From a virus, in the IMG/VR virus record IMGVR_UViG_3300028610_002494, positions 1-64,000 of that record: a stretch of 64,000 nucleotides of DNA. One strand, given 5' to 3'. The notes beneath the pieces are model-generated. The model was not told the origin of the DNA. It did no database searches and worked only from the letters and a program-made list of their open reading frames with translations. Of this stretch, positions 16,340 to 23,885 are shown piece after piece (within the stretch, counting starts at the first letter, position 1; each line of letters starts with the position of its first letter). Position numbers and translations under genes: made by a program.

Positions 16340-16819
16340 ATGTCAAAAAAGTGCGAAATTTGTAATAAATGGTTGAAAAATAATAGAGGATATAATATAC
16401 ATTTTCAAAGAATGCATGGGAAGAAGCAAATGTTCAATGTATCACAATTAGAATTTATTTTAAATCGTATCCAAAAGTTAGAATTAGACAACAATTTTTT
16501 AAAGCACCAAATTAAGCATAAATCTTTTGTTAATAGTTCAAAAGACTCTGGACTTAACTGGGATATTCCAAAAGAGATTAAGGAAGCCAAGAATGAAACT
16601 AAAATATCAATGAATTTTGTTGTTAAAGAAATAATGATTATCTTTAAAAGTCAAGAACCTTTTTTAAAAAAGGATTTTAGATTTAGTGATGAAGAATTAG
16701 GGATTAAGGAAATAGAAATAACTCAAAAAGAAAAGGTTAATCCTTATGATTTACTTAAACCCATTAATCCTATTGAAGTTCCAATTATTCCTCCAATTAT
16801 GGTGGAAGTTTTAGTTTAA
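16340..16819 (+). CDS. C2H2 zinc-finger protein with coiled coil
   Basis: A 159-residue protein with an N-terminal finger CEICNKWLKNNRGYNIHFQR-MH (CxxC-x12-HxxxxH). A predicted coiled coil follows (residues about 35-58, EFILNRIQKLELDNNFLKHQ), then an acidic, proline-rich C-terminus (PINPIEVPIIPPIMVEV). This is the plan of a small archaeal viral transcription factor with a dimerisation helix and protein-binding tail. It closes the operon that starts at promoter copy B. Confidence 0.6.
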   Translation: MSKKCEICNKWLKNNRGYNIHFQRMHGKKQMFNVSQLEFILNRIQKLELDNNFLKHQIKHKSFVNSSKDSGLNWDIPKEIKEAKNETKISMNFVVKEIMIIFKSQEPFLKKDFRFSDEELGIKEIEITQKEKVNPYDLLKPINPIEVPIIPPIMVEVLV

Positions 16820-16945
16820 ATTAATTTATTTTTTTCTTTTTCTTTATTATAATATTAAAGCTTAAATATCAGTAAAAAAGTATTATAATTATTATAATAT
16901 AATTATTTTAATCAATAAAAAAATAAAAAATAATAGGTTTAAACA
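16820..16945 (+). promoter_or_regulatory. Pyrimidine-rich terminator followed by promoter for the small-basic-protein island
   Basis: After the zinc-finger stop, TTTATTTTTTTCTTTTTCTTT (about 16827-16847) fits an archaeal oligo-T terminator. About 20 bases later AAAGCTTAAATATC gives a TATA-like box, and the leader runs to the ATG at 16946. No other gene is present. Confidence 0.45.
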
Positions 16946-17221
16946 ATGAAAACATCTGTAGTTATTAGAAGAACTAAAGAAAAAATTATAAAAAAGAAAA
17001 CAGATATCAAAAAATTAGCTAAAGTATATGTTAATGTTCCAACTAATAATAAAACTAAAGAGAGAAGTATTTTAGGTAAAATGCAGACTCAAAAGAATAA
17101 GAAAAATAAGTTGGAACGATTACTTATAAGAGTAGAAAAAAGAAAGAAAGAAATGCCAGAGATGGTTTGGAAAAGAAATAAATCACACACTGAAAACATA
17201 TTAGCTAATTTAGATAAATAA
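16946..17221 (+). CDS. Small lysine-rich protein, island member 1
   Basis: A 91-residue, strongly basic protein (many Lys, some Arg; RRTKEKIIKKKTDIKK) with predicted helices and a short acidic end. It opens a run of about twenty tiny basic genes (16946-24413) and is probably first in their transcript. There is no recognised domain. Charge suggests nucleic-acid binding; whether it coats DNA or binds host machinery cannot be told. Confidence 0.55.
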   Translation: MKTSVVIRRTKEKIIKKKTDIKKLAKVYVNVPTNNKTKERSILGKMQTQKNKKNKLERLLIRVEKRKKEMPEMVWKRNKSHTENILANLDK

Positions 17222-17248
17222 ACCTAAATAAAAAAAGAGTTGATAAAA

Positions 17249-17542
17249 ATTAGTTCAAATACAAGTGGTATTATTCTTAGAGATTGGAGAAAAGGAAACA
17301 TAAAAAAACCAAAAAAGAAAAAGAAATCTAAAAAATTAACACGTTTCCATGAATATGATAAGAAAATTGGCAAAAAACATTTTTCTGTTTATTTATCAAG
17401 AAGATCGAAAAAAATGAAACCACATTTTTTTAGAAATAAAAGAACTGCAAATAAACAGGCAGAAATAATAAAAAAAGATAGAACTATACATAATACAAGA
17501 GTAGAACCATATAAGAAGAGTTTTGTTATATATTTTCATTAA
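17249..17542 (+). CDS. Small lysine-rich protein, island member 2 (probable ATT start)
   Basis: 97 residues if started at ATT 17249, which lies six bases after GTTG (17239-17242). The only conventional alternative is the TTG inside that ribosome-binding site. The N-terminus is very basic (KKPKKKKKSKKLTR). The C-terminal half matches a pattern shared by several island proteins: a strand, then a helix (RNKRTANKQAEIIKK), then a strand ending in an aromatic (KSFVIYFH). Function unknown. Confidence 0.5.
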   Translation: MSSNTSGIILRDWRKGNIKKPKKKKKSKKLTRFHEYDKKIGKKHFSVYLSRRSKKMKPHFFRNKRTANKQAEIIKKDRTIHNTRVEPYKKSFVIYFH

Positions 17543-17568
17543 AAATAAACTCAAAAAGGTAAAACAAA

Positions 17569-17766
17569 ATGGTAAAAAGAAAACGTGGAGATACTAAAAA
17601 GTTTGAATTAGACGGTAAAAAAGTCAATTTCAAATTCACAAGTATGGCACATGGTGTAAGATCCAGAGGTGCAAGGAAAGAAGGAGCTAAAAGTAGAGGA
17701 TATTATGTAAGAACTGAACACGAAGGTAAAGGAGAATATTCTATTTGGATTCGAAAAATTAAATAA
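17569..17766 (+). CDS. Small basic protein, island member 3 (shared strand-helix-strand domain)
   Basis: A 65-residue protein with the island pattern: basic strand (KKVNFKFTSMAHG), Arg/Lys-rich helix (RSRGARKEGAKSRGYYVR), then a strand with a Trp (GEYSIWIRKI). Compare YLVWKRK in the next gene. The ATG follows AAAAAGGTAAAACAAA. The domain would be small enough to be a minimal nucleic-acid-binding fold. No named family was recognised. Confidence 0.55.
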   Translation: MVKRKRGDTKKFELDGKKVNFKFTSMAHGVRSRGARKEGAKSRGYYVRTEHEGKGEYSIWIRKIK

Positions 17767-17802
17767 TTAAATATTTTTTTAAAATAAAAACAGGTAAAAA
17801 TA

Positions 17803-18003
17803 ATGGTTAAAAGAAAAGCAGGTTCAAATGAAAAAATATATAATGGAAAAATATACAAGAGACATGGTCAAGGTGTAATACCAACAGAATCTAAAGCTGA
17901 TAAAATAGTAGATGAGCTTCATAAAAAAGGATATAATGCTGTTAAACAATATAGATCAAGACAAAAAGCATATTTAGTTTGGAAAAGAAAAAAAGGTAAA
18001 TAA
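17803..18003 (+). CDS. Small basic protein, island member 4 (shared strand-helix-strand domain)
   Basis: A 66-residue protein: KIYKRHGQGVIPTESKADK leads to a helix (IVDELHKKGYNAVKQYRSR) and a terminal strand KAYLVWKRKKGK. The helix ending in GY and the strand ending in VW-K-R resemble members 3 and 5 and the 22038 gene, supporting one paralogous family. Preceded by CAGGTAAAAATA. Function unknown, net charge strongly positive. Confidence 0.55.
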   Translation: MVKRKAGSNEKIYNGKIYKRHGQGVIPTESKADKIVDELHKKGYNAVKQYRSRQKAYLVWKRKKGK

Positions 18004-18016
18004 AAGTTGATAAAAA

Positions 18017-18379
18017 ATGAAAACAATAGCACAATTTAGAAAATTTAAAATAGGAAAAAAGTCTTATGATTTTGAGTATGCTGGACATAGATCAACTAAA
18101 GAAAAAGCACAGAAATTAGCAAAAGAAAGAAGGAAACATGGTTATGCAAGAGTTATCAAGAAAAGAGTACCAAATTTGAAGTGGAATGCTAAAAAGAAAA
18201 AAATGGATGATATAGGAAAGAAAAAAGAGTATTTTGTTTATGAATATGGAAGATATCTTGAAGAAGATAAAAGAAGGAAGAAAATAAATAAAACATTGCA
18301 GAAGAGAGCAGCACAATCAAGGTTAGATCATAGTAGAGAGATGGATTATGGCACTAAAGGTGGTATAAGAAGATGGTAA
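18017..18379 (+). CDS. Small basic protein, island member 5 (shared domain plus tail)
   Basis: A 120-residue protein: island domain (YDFEYAGHRSTKEKAQKLAK, then RRKHGYARVIKKR, then EYFVYEYGR) followed by a basic C-terminal helix (EDKRRKKINKTLQKRAAQ). The ATG is seven bases after GTTG. It is longer than its paralogues by the tail. The antisense frame is a shadow. It is followed by the first copy of the two-hairpin element. Confidence 0.55.
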   Translation: MKTIAQFRKFKIGKKSYDFEYAGHRSTKEKAQKLAKERRKHGYARVIKKRVPNLKWNAKKKKMDDIGKKKEYFVYEYGRYLEEDKRRKKINKTLQKRAAQSRLDHSREMDYGTKGGIRRW

Positions 18380-18478
18380 AACCTAAACTAATTAATAATT
18401 ATATTAAATAAAAATCAAAAAGAATTAGTAATAGATGGTAAAAATATGGATATGGAAAATATCTTGATTAGAAGATCT

Positions 18479-18582
18479 GGAATCCTTTTGAGTCCATTCC
18501 TCAAAAGGACAGGTCTGTTTCCTGAAGTCATCCATAATAAATCATTGAAACACCACAGGGAGAATTCCACTCCCTGTGGACA
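18479..18582 (+). ncRNA. Two-hairpin G+C-rich element, copy 1 (candidate structured RNA)
   Basis: Stem 1 is CCTTTTGAG (18484-18492) with CTCAAAAGG (18500-18508), extended by a T-A pair (18483/18509), with a 7-base loop. Stem 2 is CCACAGGGAG (18553-18562) with CTCCCTGTGG (18570-18579), loop AATTCCA. Each 3' arm is followed by ACA. The element is far richer in G+C than its surroundings. A second copy at 30065-30174 keeps both stems (one pair changed on both sides) but not the linker. Stem 2 is not followed by a T-run, so it does not look like a simple terminator. It could be a structured RNA, a 5' regulatory element or a mobile hairpin repeat. Confidence 0.55.
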
Positions 18583-18606
18583 ATTAAATAAAATAAGGTG
18601 AATAAA

Positions 18607-18873
18607 TTGGCAAGAAAAAAGAAAAAAGGATCTACAATAAATATAGAGAATTTTAGTCTTATCTCTGGGAAAAAAAGGTTTAAGATAACAAATATACAGA
18701 GAGCAACACGCAATACATCTATGTATAGAGCAGGAATGCCTAAAGGAGAAAAGTATGTATATAGTTTTATGAGTAAAAATGTTAAAACTGGTGAATTAAA
18801 ACGACTCTATATTTATGCTGATTCTAAATCAAAATTAGTGAAAAAATTTGGAAAAGAGTATAAAAAATATTAA
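18607..18873 (+). CDS. Small basic protein, island member 6
   Basis: An 88-residue protein; TTG at 18607 is chosen because it is six bases after GGTG (18597-18600). It begins MARKKKKGS, as do many neighbours that begin M-A-K-K. It is beta-rich in the middle (FKITNIQRATRNTS, YVYSFMSKN) with a helical basic C-terminus (KSKLVKKFGKEYKKY). It lies immediately downstream of the two-hairpin element, which may control it. Function unknown. Confidence 0.55.
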   Translation: MARKKKKGSTINIENFSLISGKKRFKITNIQRATRNTSMYRAGMPKGEKYVYSFMSKNVKTGELKRLYIYADSKSKLVKKFGKEYKKY

Positions 18874-18908
18874 AAATAATATTTTTTTTTAAAAAAAGGT
18901 AAACAAAA

Positions 18909-19178
18909 ATGAAAGGAAAAAAGGGAAAAAGAAAAAATAAAGATTATAATTATATGGTTGGTCTTATGCCATCTTCTCATAGTGTTGATAAATCCAAGAA
19001 TCTACTTAGAAAATCAAAACATATGAGTTTAAAAAATGCAAGAAGAAAAGGTGAAAAGGTTTTTAATAGAGTATTATCAACTGATCCTGAAGGTGCAGAT
19101 GTGATGATTTTCAAAAAGAAAAAAGGAAAATATAAACCACATAGCTATTATACTGGTGAGTGGGAAAGTTATGATTAA
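18909..19178 (+). CDS. Small basic protein, island member 7 (paralogue of the 20637 gene)
   Basis: An 89-residue protein. It shares with the gene at 20637 the landmarks KNKDYNYMVG, a helix SLKNARRKGEKVFN, and a strand-tail VMIFKKKKGKYKPHS. The middle sections differ, so the duplication is not recent. The helix plus aromatic strand matches the general island domain. The ATG follows AAAAAAAGGTAAACAAAA. Function unknown. Confidence 0.6.
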   Translation: MKGKKGKRKNKDYNYMVGLMPSSHSVDKSKNLLRKSKHMSLKNARRKGEKVFNRVLSTDPEGADVMIFKKKKGKYKPHSYYTGEWESYD

Positions 19179-19226
19179 AGATTTTTAAAAAATAAAAAAT
19201 AAAAACAAATTGAGTTGATATCAATA

Positions 19227-19481
19227 ATGAAGAATAAACCTTTTATAGTATCTAAATTGCCTGATGGAAGAACAAGAAGATTTTATGAACATCCAAAAAA
19301 TTTTAAAACAAAGAAAAATGTTAAGAAGAAAATAGCTGGTCTTAAGAAATTACATAAACCTTGGAATAAAAAGCTTTATTATAGGACAATAAAGAAAAAA
19401 GACAGAACAAATAAAACAATATACAAGATTTATATTTATTCAACAGAACCAAATTTTATGGAAGGATTTAGAGGAAAATAA
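19227..19481 (+). CDS. Small basic protein, island member 8
   Basis: An 84-residue protein starting at ATG 19227; the TTG at 19215 lies in the GTTGAT ribosome-binding site. It shows the island plan: strand (KPFIVSKLPDGRTRRFY), helix (KNVKKKIAGLKKLHK), strand (TIYKIYIYS). The net charge is strongly positive. No recognised family. Confidence 0.55.
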   Translation: MKNKPFIVSKLPDGRTRRFYEHPKNFKTKKNVKKKIAGLKKLHKPWNKKLYYRTIKKKDRTNKTIYKIYIYSTEPNFMEGFRGK

Positions 19482-19509
19482 TAACTAATTATATAAAAAA
19501 GGTGAAATT

Positions 19510-19743
19510 ATGACTAAAGGATTCAAAACAGGTAAGAAAATGAATAAATTATATCATAAACCAATTAAGAGAGCTTGGTCAAGAACAAAAGCACATTTCT
19601 TAGATGCACATCCAGATATATTATCAGATTTTAATAGAGAAAAGAAAAGTAAATGGCAAAATAGAATTAATATTGCAAGAAAAGAAAGTGGATTAAAACC
19701 TTATGATAATAAAGACTGGAAAAAGTTCTATAAGGATGGTTAA
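19510..19743 (+). CDS. Small basic helical protein, island member 9
   Basis: A 77-residue, all-helical, basic protein (KTGKKMNKLYHKPIKRAWSR, then KKSKWQNRINIARKESGL). It lacks the strand-helix-strand signature of several neighbours, so it may be a separate family. The ATG is preceded by AAAAAAGGTGAAATT. Trp/Arg-rich helices suggest DNA or RNA contact. Function unknown. Confidence 0.5.
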   Translation: MTKGFKTGKKMNKLYHKPIKRAWSRTKAHFLDAHPDILSDFNREKKSKWQNRINIARKESGLKPYDNKDWKKFYKDG

Positions 19744-19784
19744 AAATTAATTTAATAAAAAATAAAATTTAAAAGGTGATAAAA

Positions 19785-20018
19785 ATAGGAGATTTAACAA
19801 GTGATGTTATTATGGCAATTTCTGATAATCCTAAAACAGCAGATGTGAATTATATTGCTTGGCATTCTTATAGAACAAAGAAGGTCATAAGGAATAAACT
19901 TAATAAACTTAATAAAAAAGGGATTATCAATAAATCTAAACATCCAAAAGATAAAAGAAAGAATGTGTATAAATTATCAAAAAATTGGAGAGCTAAACTA
20001 AAGAAAATTAAAATATAA
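19785..20018 (+). CDS. Winged-helix protein, island member 10 (probable ATA start)
   Basis: 77 residues if started at ATA 19785, six bases after GGTG (19775-19778); the GTG at 19776 is the ribosome-binding site itself. It reads as a winged helix: helix 1 (SDVIMAISDNPKTAD), recognition helix region (SYRTKKVIRNKLNKLNKKGI), and a basic wing ending VYKLSKNWR. A MarR/ArsR-like DNA-binding role is likely. It is one of three winged-helix proteins in the island (with 20046 and 21749). Confidence 0.6.
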   Translation: MGDLTSDVIMAISDNPKTADVNYIAWHSYRTKKVIRNKLNKLNKKGIINKSKHPKDKRKNVYKLSKNWRAKLKKIKI

Positions 20019-20045
20019 ATAAAAATAAAAAAGGAGGAAATAAAA

Positions 20046-20303
20046 ATGAAATTAGGTTTTAGAGAAAAAAAGATATTACAACATCTTGCAAAAAGAGGTA
20101 AACGAAATGAAGACCAATTACTTTATAATATTGAAGGACATAGCTATGTAGGACCTTCATATCCTGTAATGGATTCTATAAAGAGTCTTAAAAGAAAAAA
20201 ACTCATTAAACGACAAGGAGAAGATATACGAACAGGTCTTAGACTTTATAGTTTAACAAATGAAGGCAAGATTGCATATGTTGATAAAGTTGTAAAAAAA
20301 TAA
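20046..20303 (+). CDS. Winged-helix DNA-binding protein (paralogue of the 21749 gene)
   Basis: An 85-residue protein with the typical archaeal winged-helix order: MKLGFREKKILQHLAKRG, recognition helix (PVMDSIKSLKRKKLIKRQG), wing (RLYSLTNEGKIAYV). The N-terminus matches MKLGYGQKKVLRLL of the 21749 gene, so the two are paralogues. Both are preceded by AAAAAGGAGGAAATAAAA-like strong ribosome-binding sites, unlike most of the island. Likely a transcriptional regulator of the element. Confidence 0.65.
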   Translation: MKLGFREKKILQHLAKRGKRNEDQLLYNIEGHSYVGPSYPVMDSIKSLKRKKLIKRQGEDIRTGLRLYSLTNEGKIAYVDKVVKK

Positions 20304-20341
20304 ATAATTATTATTATTTTTTTAAAAAAAGGTAAATAAAA

Positions 20342-20659
20342 ATGAAAGATAAGAAAAAATACTATTGTAATAAAGATAAAAAAAAACATATGATTAACTC
20401 AAAAATTGGAAAACAACATTTAGGATCAGGAAGATTTGGAGATCTTAATAAAATGAAAACTAAAAAACTTGCTACACTATTCAATAAAGTTGATAAGGAG
20501 TTAGATTATCAACAAAAACATAAAACTAACATCTCTAATAAAGATTTTAATAAATTAGAAAAAAAATGGGATAGTGTATTTAAAGTCTTAAAAAAGAGAA
20601 AATCATATAGGAAAATACTAAAAAAGGTAAATAAAAATGAAAAGAAAGAAGAAAAATAA
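20342..20659 (+). CDS. Basic protein with short Cys/His segment, island member
   Basis: A 105-residue protein. The N-terminus has YYCNKDKKKHMINSK and a Gly-rich turn (GKQHLGSGRFGDLNK). The rest is a Lys-rich helical coil. Its end overlaps the start of the next gene by 23 bases; the GGTAAATAAAA ribosome-binding site for that gene lies inside it. No family was recognised. Confidence 0.5.
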   Translation: MKDKKKYYCNKDKKKHMINSKIGKQHLGSGRFGDLNKMKTKKLATLFNKVDKELDYQQKHKTNISNKDFNKLEKKWDSVFKVLKKRKSYRKILKKVNKNEKKEEK

Positions 20660-20948
20660 AGATTTTAAGTATATGGTTGGTGTAGTTCCATATTATGGTG
20701 ATGGACATATACCTAAAACTAAAAATGTGATTAAAAGTTCTAAATATATGAGTTTAAAAGATGCAAGGAGAAAAGGTGAGAATATCTTTAATAAGACACC
20801 ACCTAAACCAATGAGTGATGATGCTGTGATGATCTTCAAAAAGAAAAAAGGAAAGTATAAACCACATAGTAATTATTATAAATATAAAGGAAAGAAAGGA
20901 TGGGAAAGAGTAAGCACTGTAGAAGATTTAAGAGAAGGAACAGGTTAA
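20637..20948 (+). CDS. Small basic protein (paralogue of the 18909 gene)
   Basis: A 103-residue protein with KNKDFKYMVG, SLKDARRKGENIFN and VMIFKKKKGKYKPHS, matching the 18909 gene. It carries an extra C-terminal segment (KGKKGWERVSTVEDLREG). The central loops differ. The repeated occurrence within 2 kb supports local gene duplication in the island. Function unknown; charge suggests nucleic-acid or ribonucleoprotein binding. Confidence 0.6.
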   Translation: MKRKKKNKDFKYMVGVVPYYGDGHIPKTKNVIKSSKYMSLKDARRKGENIFNKTPPKPMSDDAVMIFKKKKGKYKPHSNYYKYKGKKGWERVSTVEDLREGTG

Positions 20949-20970
20949 ATAAAAAAGAGTTGATAATAAA

Positions 20971-21234
20971 ATGAAAAAAGATAAAAAGAAAAAAACAAAA
21001 ATAATATCAAAAAATTTAAAACCTTTTAAAATAAAAAAGATTGGTACTAAAGGTGTGACTATAAAAACATTAAGAACAAAATTTAAAGGAGAAAAAACAA
21101 CATATAGTTATGAGTTTAAGGTGTATTCAGGAAAAACATGGAAAACTACAAAGAATTATCGAGCACGAAATTTAAGAAATGCAAAAAAGAAATTAACAAG
21201 AGATTTAAAAAATACAAAAATACCAAGATTATAA
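20971..21234 (+). CDS. Small basic protein, island member
   Basis: An 87-residue protein: Lys-rich leader, beta-rich centre (VTIKTLRTKFKGEKTTYSYE, FKVYSGKTWK), then a helix (YRARNLRNAKKKLTRDLKN). The terminal RNAKKKL helix recalls the ARRKGE helix of other members, but with strand order reversed. The start follows GTTGATAATAAA. The antisense frames over it are shadows. Function unknown. Confidence 0.55.
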   Translation: MKKDKKKKTKIISKNLKPFKIKKIGTKGVTIKTLRTKFKGEKTTYSYEFKVYSGKTWKTTKNYRARNLRNAKKKLTRDLKNTKIPRL

Positions 21235-21235
21235 A

Positions 21236-21724
21236 ATGCAGCAAAAAGGAAAGAAAACACCAAAGAGACAAGCAAGAAGGAAAATAGAAGGAAATATAGC
21301 TGAAGATATAATTCGAAAAAAGATACATAGTGTTTTACCATCTAATTATAAGTCAAGTATTAACAGAAGTAAAGGTATAGATATTTTCATAAGGAATGGT
21401 CAGATTCTAAATGTTGAGGTCAAATCAGCAAAAGAAAAAACTCTTTACAAGGACAAGAAAGGCAATTATCGTAGAAGAACAGGGAGATTCTTGATTAAGA
21501 AAAATGATTATTTAGATTCAGATTTTTTTGGATTTGTAATTAAAAAGGTTAATAAGGATGACAAGAAAGCTAAATGGAATGGGAAATATGAAACAAAATT
21601 TGTGGATTCTAAAGTAATTAAGAAACATATAAAAAATAGAAATCTATTAAATCGTAATGTTAAACTTGGTGTTTTATTAATAAGAGAAATGCCATCTATG
21701 AGATTAGGAGTAAGATATAAATAA
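21236..21724 (+). CDS. PD-(D/E)XK nuclease, Holliday-junction-resolvase-like
   Basis: A 162-residue protein. After a basic leader (KTPKRQARRK) it shows the core EGNIAEDIIRK, then SKGIDIFIRNGQILNVEVKS. The Glu, the Asp of GID and the E-K pair of EVKS make a PD-(D/E)XK active site. The helix with an early Glu and 'GID...EVKS' is the arrangement of archaeal Hjc and related resolvases, though very close homology cannot be claimed. Resolution of branched DNA before packaging would suit a virus. It starts one base after the upstream stop. Confidence 0.6.
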   Translation: MQQKGKKTPKRQARRKIEGNIAEDIIRKKIHSVLPSNYKSSINRSKGIDIFIRNGQILNVEVKSAKEKTLYKDKKGNYRRRTGRFLIKKNDYLDSDFFGFVIKKVNKDDKKAKWNGKYETKFVDSKVIKKHIKNRNLLNRNVKLGVLLIREMPSMRLGVRYK

Positions 21725-21748
21725 AAATAAAAAAGGAGGAAAATAAAA

Positions 21749-21994
21749 ATGAAATTAGGATATGGTCAGAAAAAGGTTTTGAGATTATTATCAAACAAAC
21801 GAGGACAAATGCCAAAAACATTAGAGAAAAAACTTGGGAGTTCTTCACATATATTACATCCAAATTTATCTTTTCTTGTTGAGAAAGGACTTGTAAAAAG
21901 AAAACAAGTACCAGTAAAATCCACAGGAAAGATGGTAAGTCATAAAACAAAAACAAAATACTTTATTACAGAAAAAGGTTTAGACCATTTATAA
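21749..21994 (+). CDS. Winged-helix DNA-binding protein (paralogue of the 20046 gene)
   Basis: An 81-residue protein: helix 1 MKLGYGQKKVLRLLSNKRG, recognition helix region SSHILHPNLSFLVEKGLVKR, then a wing with TKYFITEKGLDHL. It resembles MarR/PadR-type regulators in length and order. The strong ribosome-binding site AAAAAGGAGGAAAATAAAA matches that of its paralogue. Probably a dimeric repressor. Confidence 0.65.
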   Translation: MKLGYGQKKVLRLLSNKRGQMPKTLEKKLGSSSHILHPNLSFLVEKGLVKRKQVPVKSTGKMVSHKTKTKYFITEKGLDHL

Positions 21995-22037
21995 AAAACA
22001 AATTGAGTTAATAATATAAAAAAAGGAGTAAATAAAA

Positions 22038-22214
22038 ATGGCAAAAAAACAAAAATTTATTTCAATTTATCGAGAGTTAGGATTTAAAAAATTAAAATTT
22101 AAGAAGAGTGTTAAAAGAAAAAATATAAGAGCAGCATTAGCACCATATAGGAAAAAAGGATATGATGTTAGAAAAGCACAGAAAGATAATAAAGATATTT
22201 ATGTTATTTTTTAG
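22038..22214 (+). CDS. 58-residue basic protein, island member (shared domain)
   Basis: ATG at 22038 preceded by AAAAAAGGAGTAAATAAAA. The sequence shows the minimal island domain: strand (KFISIYRELGFKKLKF), helix (KNIRAALAPYRKKGYDVR), strand (KDIYVIF at the C-terminus). The helix ending in KKGY, followed by an aromatic terminal strand, matches the 17803 gene. Probably a stand-alone copy of the domain. Confidence 0.55.
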   Translation: MAKKQKFISIYRELGFKKLKFKKSVKRKNIRAALAPYRKKGYDVRKAQKDNKDIYVIF

Positions 22215-22260
22215 TTTTTCTTTTAATATTATTTTTTTTTTTAAAAAAAGGTAAATAAAA

Positions 22261-22629
22261 ATGGATAAAAAGGAAAAAAGCAAAAAAAAGAAAGAACAAA
22301 AAGATTTCTTTTTAAAAACAGCAATTGATGGTCTTTTAGCTGGTCTTTTAGCTGTTGGAATATTTTTAGGCAGACCAGCAAACATAAAACCTGTTGAAAG
22401 TTATCAGCTTTTATTTGGATTGTTCCTTTTCGTTGGGTTTTTAATGATAATGTATGCATACACGCGAAAAAAAAAGGATGTTGCATATGGGCTTTTTGTA
22501 GTGCTTATTGTAGCATTTATTGAAGTTATTATAATAGGAATTATATTCCAAGAAACTCCTGAAGACATTATGATTGCATTATTTATAATATCACCATCAG
22601 TATTGATATTTGATAAGTTATTAGGTTAA
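22261..22629 (+). CDS. Four-helix membrane protein, unknown
   Basis: A 122-residue protein with a basic leader (KKEKSKKKKEQKD) and four hydrophobic segments (about residues 19-38, 46-62, 72-95 and 98-120). It is the only integral membrane protein inside the basic island. The start follows AAAAAAAGGTAAATAAAA, and a T-rich tract lies just upstream. No motif beyond topology. Function unknown. Confidence 0.55.
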   Translation: MDKKEKSKKKKEQKDFFLKTAIDGLLAGLLAVGIFLGRPANIKPVESYQLLFGLFLFVGFLMIMYAYTRKKKDVAYGLFVVLIVAFIEVIIIGIIFQETPEDIMIALFIISPSVLIFDKLLG

Positions 22630-22648
22630 AAAAGAATTGGAAGTAATT

Positions 22649-22885
22649 ATGACAAAAACAAGAAAAGAATTGTATGATTTAATCAAAAAGAAACCTGAGA
22701 AATTTTATACTCATCTTAGATATTATGATAAAAATGGAAAATATTGGACTACGAGATATGATATAGGAAAAGCATTATCGAAAAAAACTAAAAAAGAACT
22801 TCAAAACGATTATAATAAAGCTAAAAAGAAAAATTTTAAAATGCCAACTAAAAGGATTAATATGTCTGTAAGTAAATATAATTAA
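22649..22885 (+). CDS. Small basic protein, island member
   Basis: A 78-residue protein; ATG 22649 is preferred over the TTG at 22637. It has a helix (TRKELYDLIKKKPEKFYTHL), a central aromatic strand (YWTTRYDIGKAL) and a Lys-rich tail. It is net positive. No recognisable domain and no close resemblance to the other island members. Confidence 0.5.
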   Translation: MTKTRKELYDLIKKKPEKFYTHLRYYDKNGKYWTTRYDIGKALSKKTKKELQNDYNKAKKKNFKMPTKRINMSVSKYN

Positions 22886-22916
22886 AATAAAAAAGGTAAA
22901 AAAATAAATAAAAAAA

Positions 22917-23825
22917 GTGAAAAAGAAAAGAAAACTAATAACAGGAAGATGGACTGAAAGAATTTATAAGATAAAAGGTGTGAATAAAAGAGTAAAAGTT
23001 CGGAGATGGAAAGGAAAGGTTCAGGTTCGTGTTATTGATAAAAAAAGAAAACTAATTAAAACTATTAATAAATATCAAGCTAAAGAACATTTCAGATTGT
23101 TGCCTTTTAGATCAAAAGTGTTAGATGTTCAAAAGAGAGCTAAAAAAACATATAAACAAGATGCATATGATATACCTGAGTCTTACTTAAAAAAAGATGG
23201 TCATACAAAATTTGATATTGAAGGTGTTGATACTCCTAAAAAGTATAAAGTTCCAAGAGGACTAAAAATAAAATCTAAAGTAAAAAATGTTTATGGTCAT
23301 ACAGTTAGAGGGAAGTATTTTGATGATCATGGAGAAGTTATCCATAACACAACTGTACATAAATTTTCGATGATTGCACAAGATAAAGTATTAAAAACGT
23401 CAAGTTATAATTCAGCTCGTTCTGTTTCTTTTTCAGTTGATCCAAAATTTACTCAATTTGGAAACGTTTCTTTAGTTTTTCATAAGAACAAAATGAAAAA
23501 ATTAAAACCTGTCACATATTATAATTGTGATGTGTATTCAAGGACATTGTCAAAGAAAAATCCTAAAGGAGAAGAACATTTACGAGTAGAAAAAGGTGTT
23601 TATACAGACCGTTTTTATGAAGAAAGAGAATGGTTTTCTCGTGAACCTGTTAAAATTACAAAATCAAATTTGAAGAAAATAATTTATTTTAGTAGTGCTC
23701 CTGTACGTCCTACAAAAGAATATCTAAAAAAACATCCATATTGGAGTCCTGATGAAAAAAGAGAAGAAGTAAGAAAAATAGCCAAGCAATTAGGAGTAAA
23801 ATTTGAAACAAAGAGGAAGAAATAG
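22917..23825 (+). CDS. Basic protein with possible ADP-ribosyltransferase-like C-terminal domain
   Basis: A 302-residue protein, by far the longest in the island; GTG start. Residues about 1-95 are very basic and beta-rich. The region from about 130 to 265 shows a pattern seen in ADP-ribosyltransferase-fold enzymes: a His strand (VIHNTTVHKF), a strand with alternating Ser (ARSVSFSVDP), a strand-helix (FGNVSLVFHKNKM), and a Glu-bearing strand (GEEHLRVEKG). The H...S...E order would be the NAD-binding and catalytic residues. This is pattern-level evidence only. Phage enzymes of this fold modify host RNA polymerase or ribosomal proteins, which would suit a host-takeover island. Confidence 0.4.
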   Translation: MKKKRKLITGRWTERIYKIKGVNKRVKVRRWKGKVQVRVIDKKRKLIKTINKYQAKEHFRLLPFRSKVLDVQKRAKKTYKQDAYDIPESYLKKDGHTKFDIEGVDTPKKYKVPRGLKIKSKVKNVYGHTVRGKYFDDHGEVIHNTTVHKFSMIAQDKVLKTSSYNSARSVSFSVDPKFTQFGNVSLVFHKNKMKKLKPVTYYNCDVYSRTLSKKNPKGEEHLRVEKGVYTDRFYEEREWFSREPVKITKSNLKKIIYFSSAPVRPTKEYLKKHPYWSPDEKREEVRKIAKQLGVKFETKRKK

Positions 23826-23885
23826 AATGATAAAAATGAAAGGAAAAAAGAAGTTAAATTATATTAATGTAAAAAGGTGATTGAA

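Noticed and set aside
18553-18579. Stem 2 of the hairpin element as an intrinsic terminator
   Set aside because: No T-run follows; the downstream gene starts 28 bases later; both copies keep the sequence of the loop, which a simple terminator would not need.
23836-23880. 14-codon frame resembling the first residues of the 18909 protein
   Set aside because: Too short to be a gene; mentioned only as a possible remnant of a decayed paralogue.
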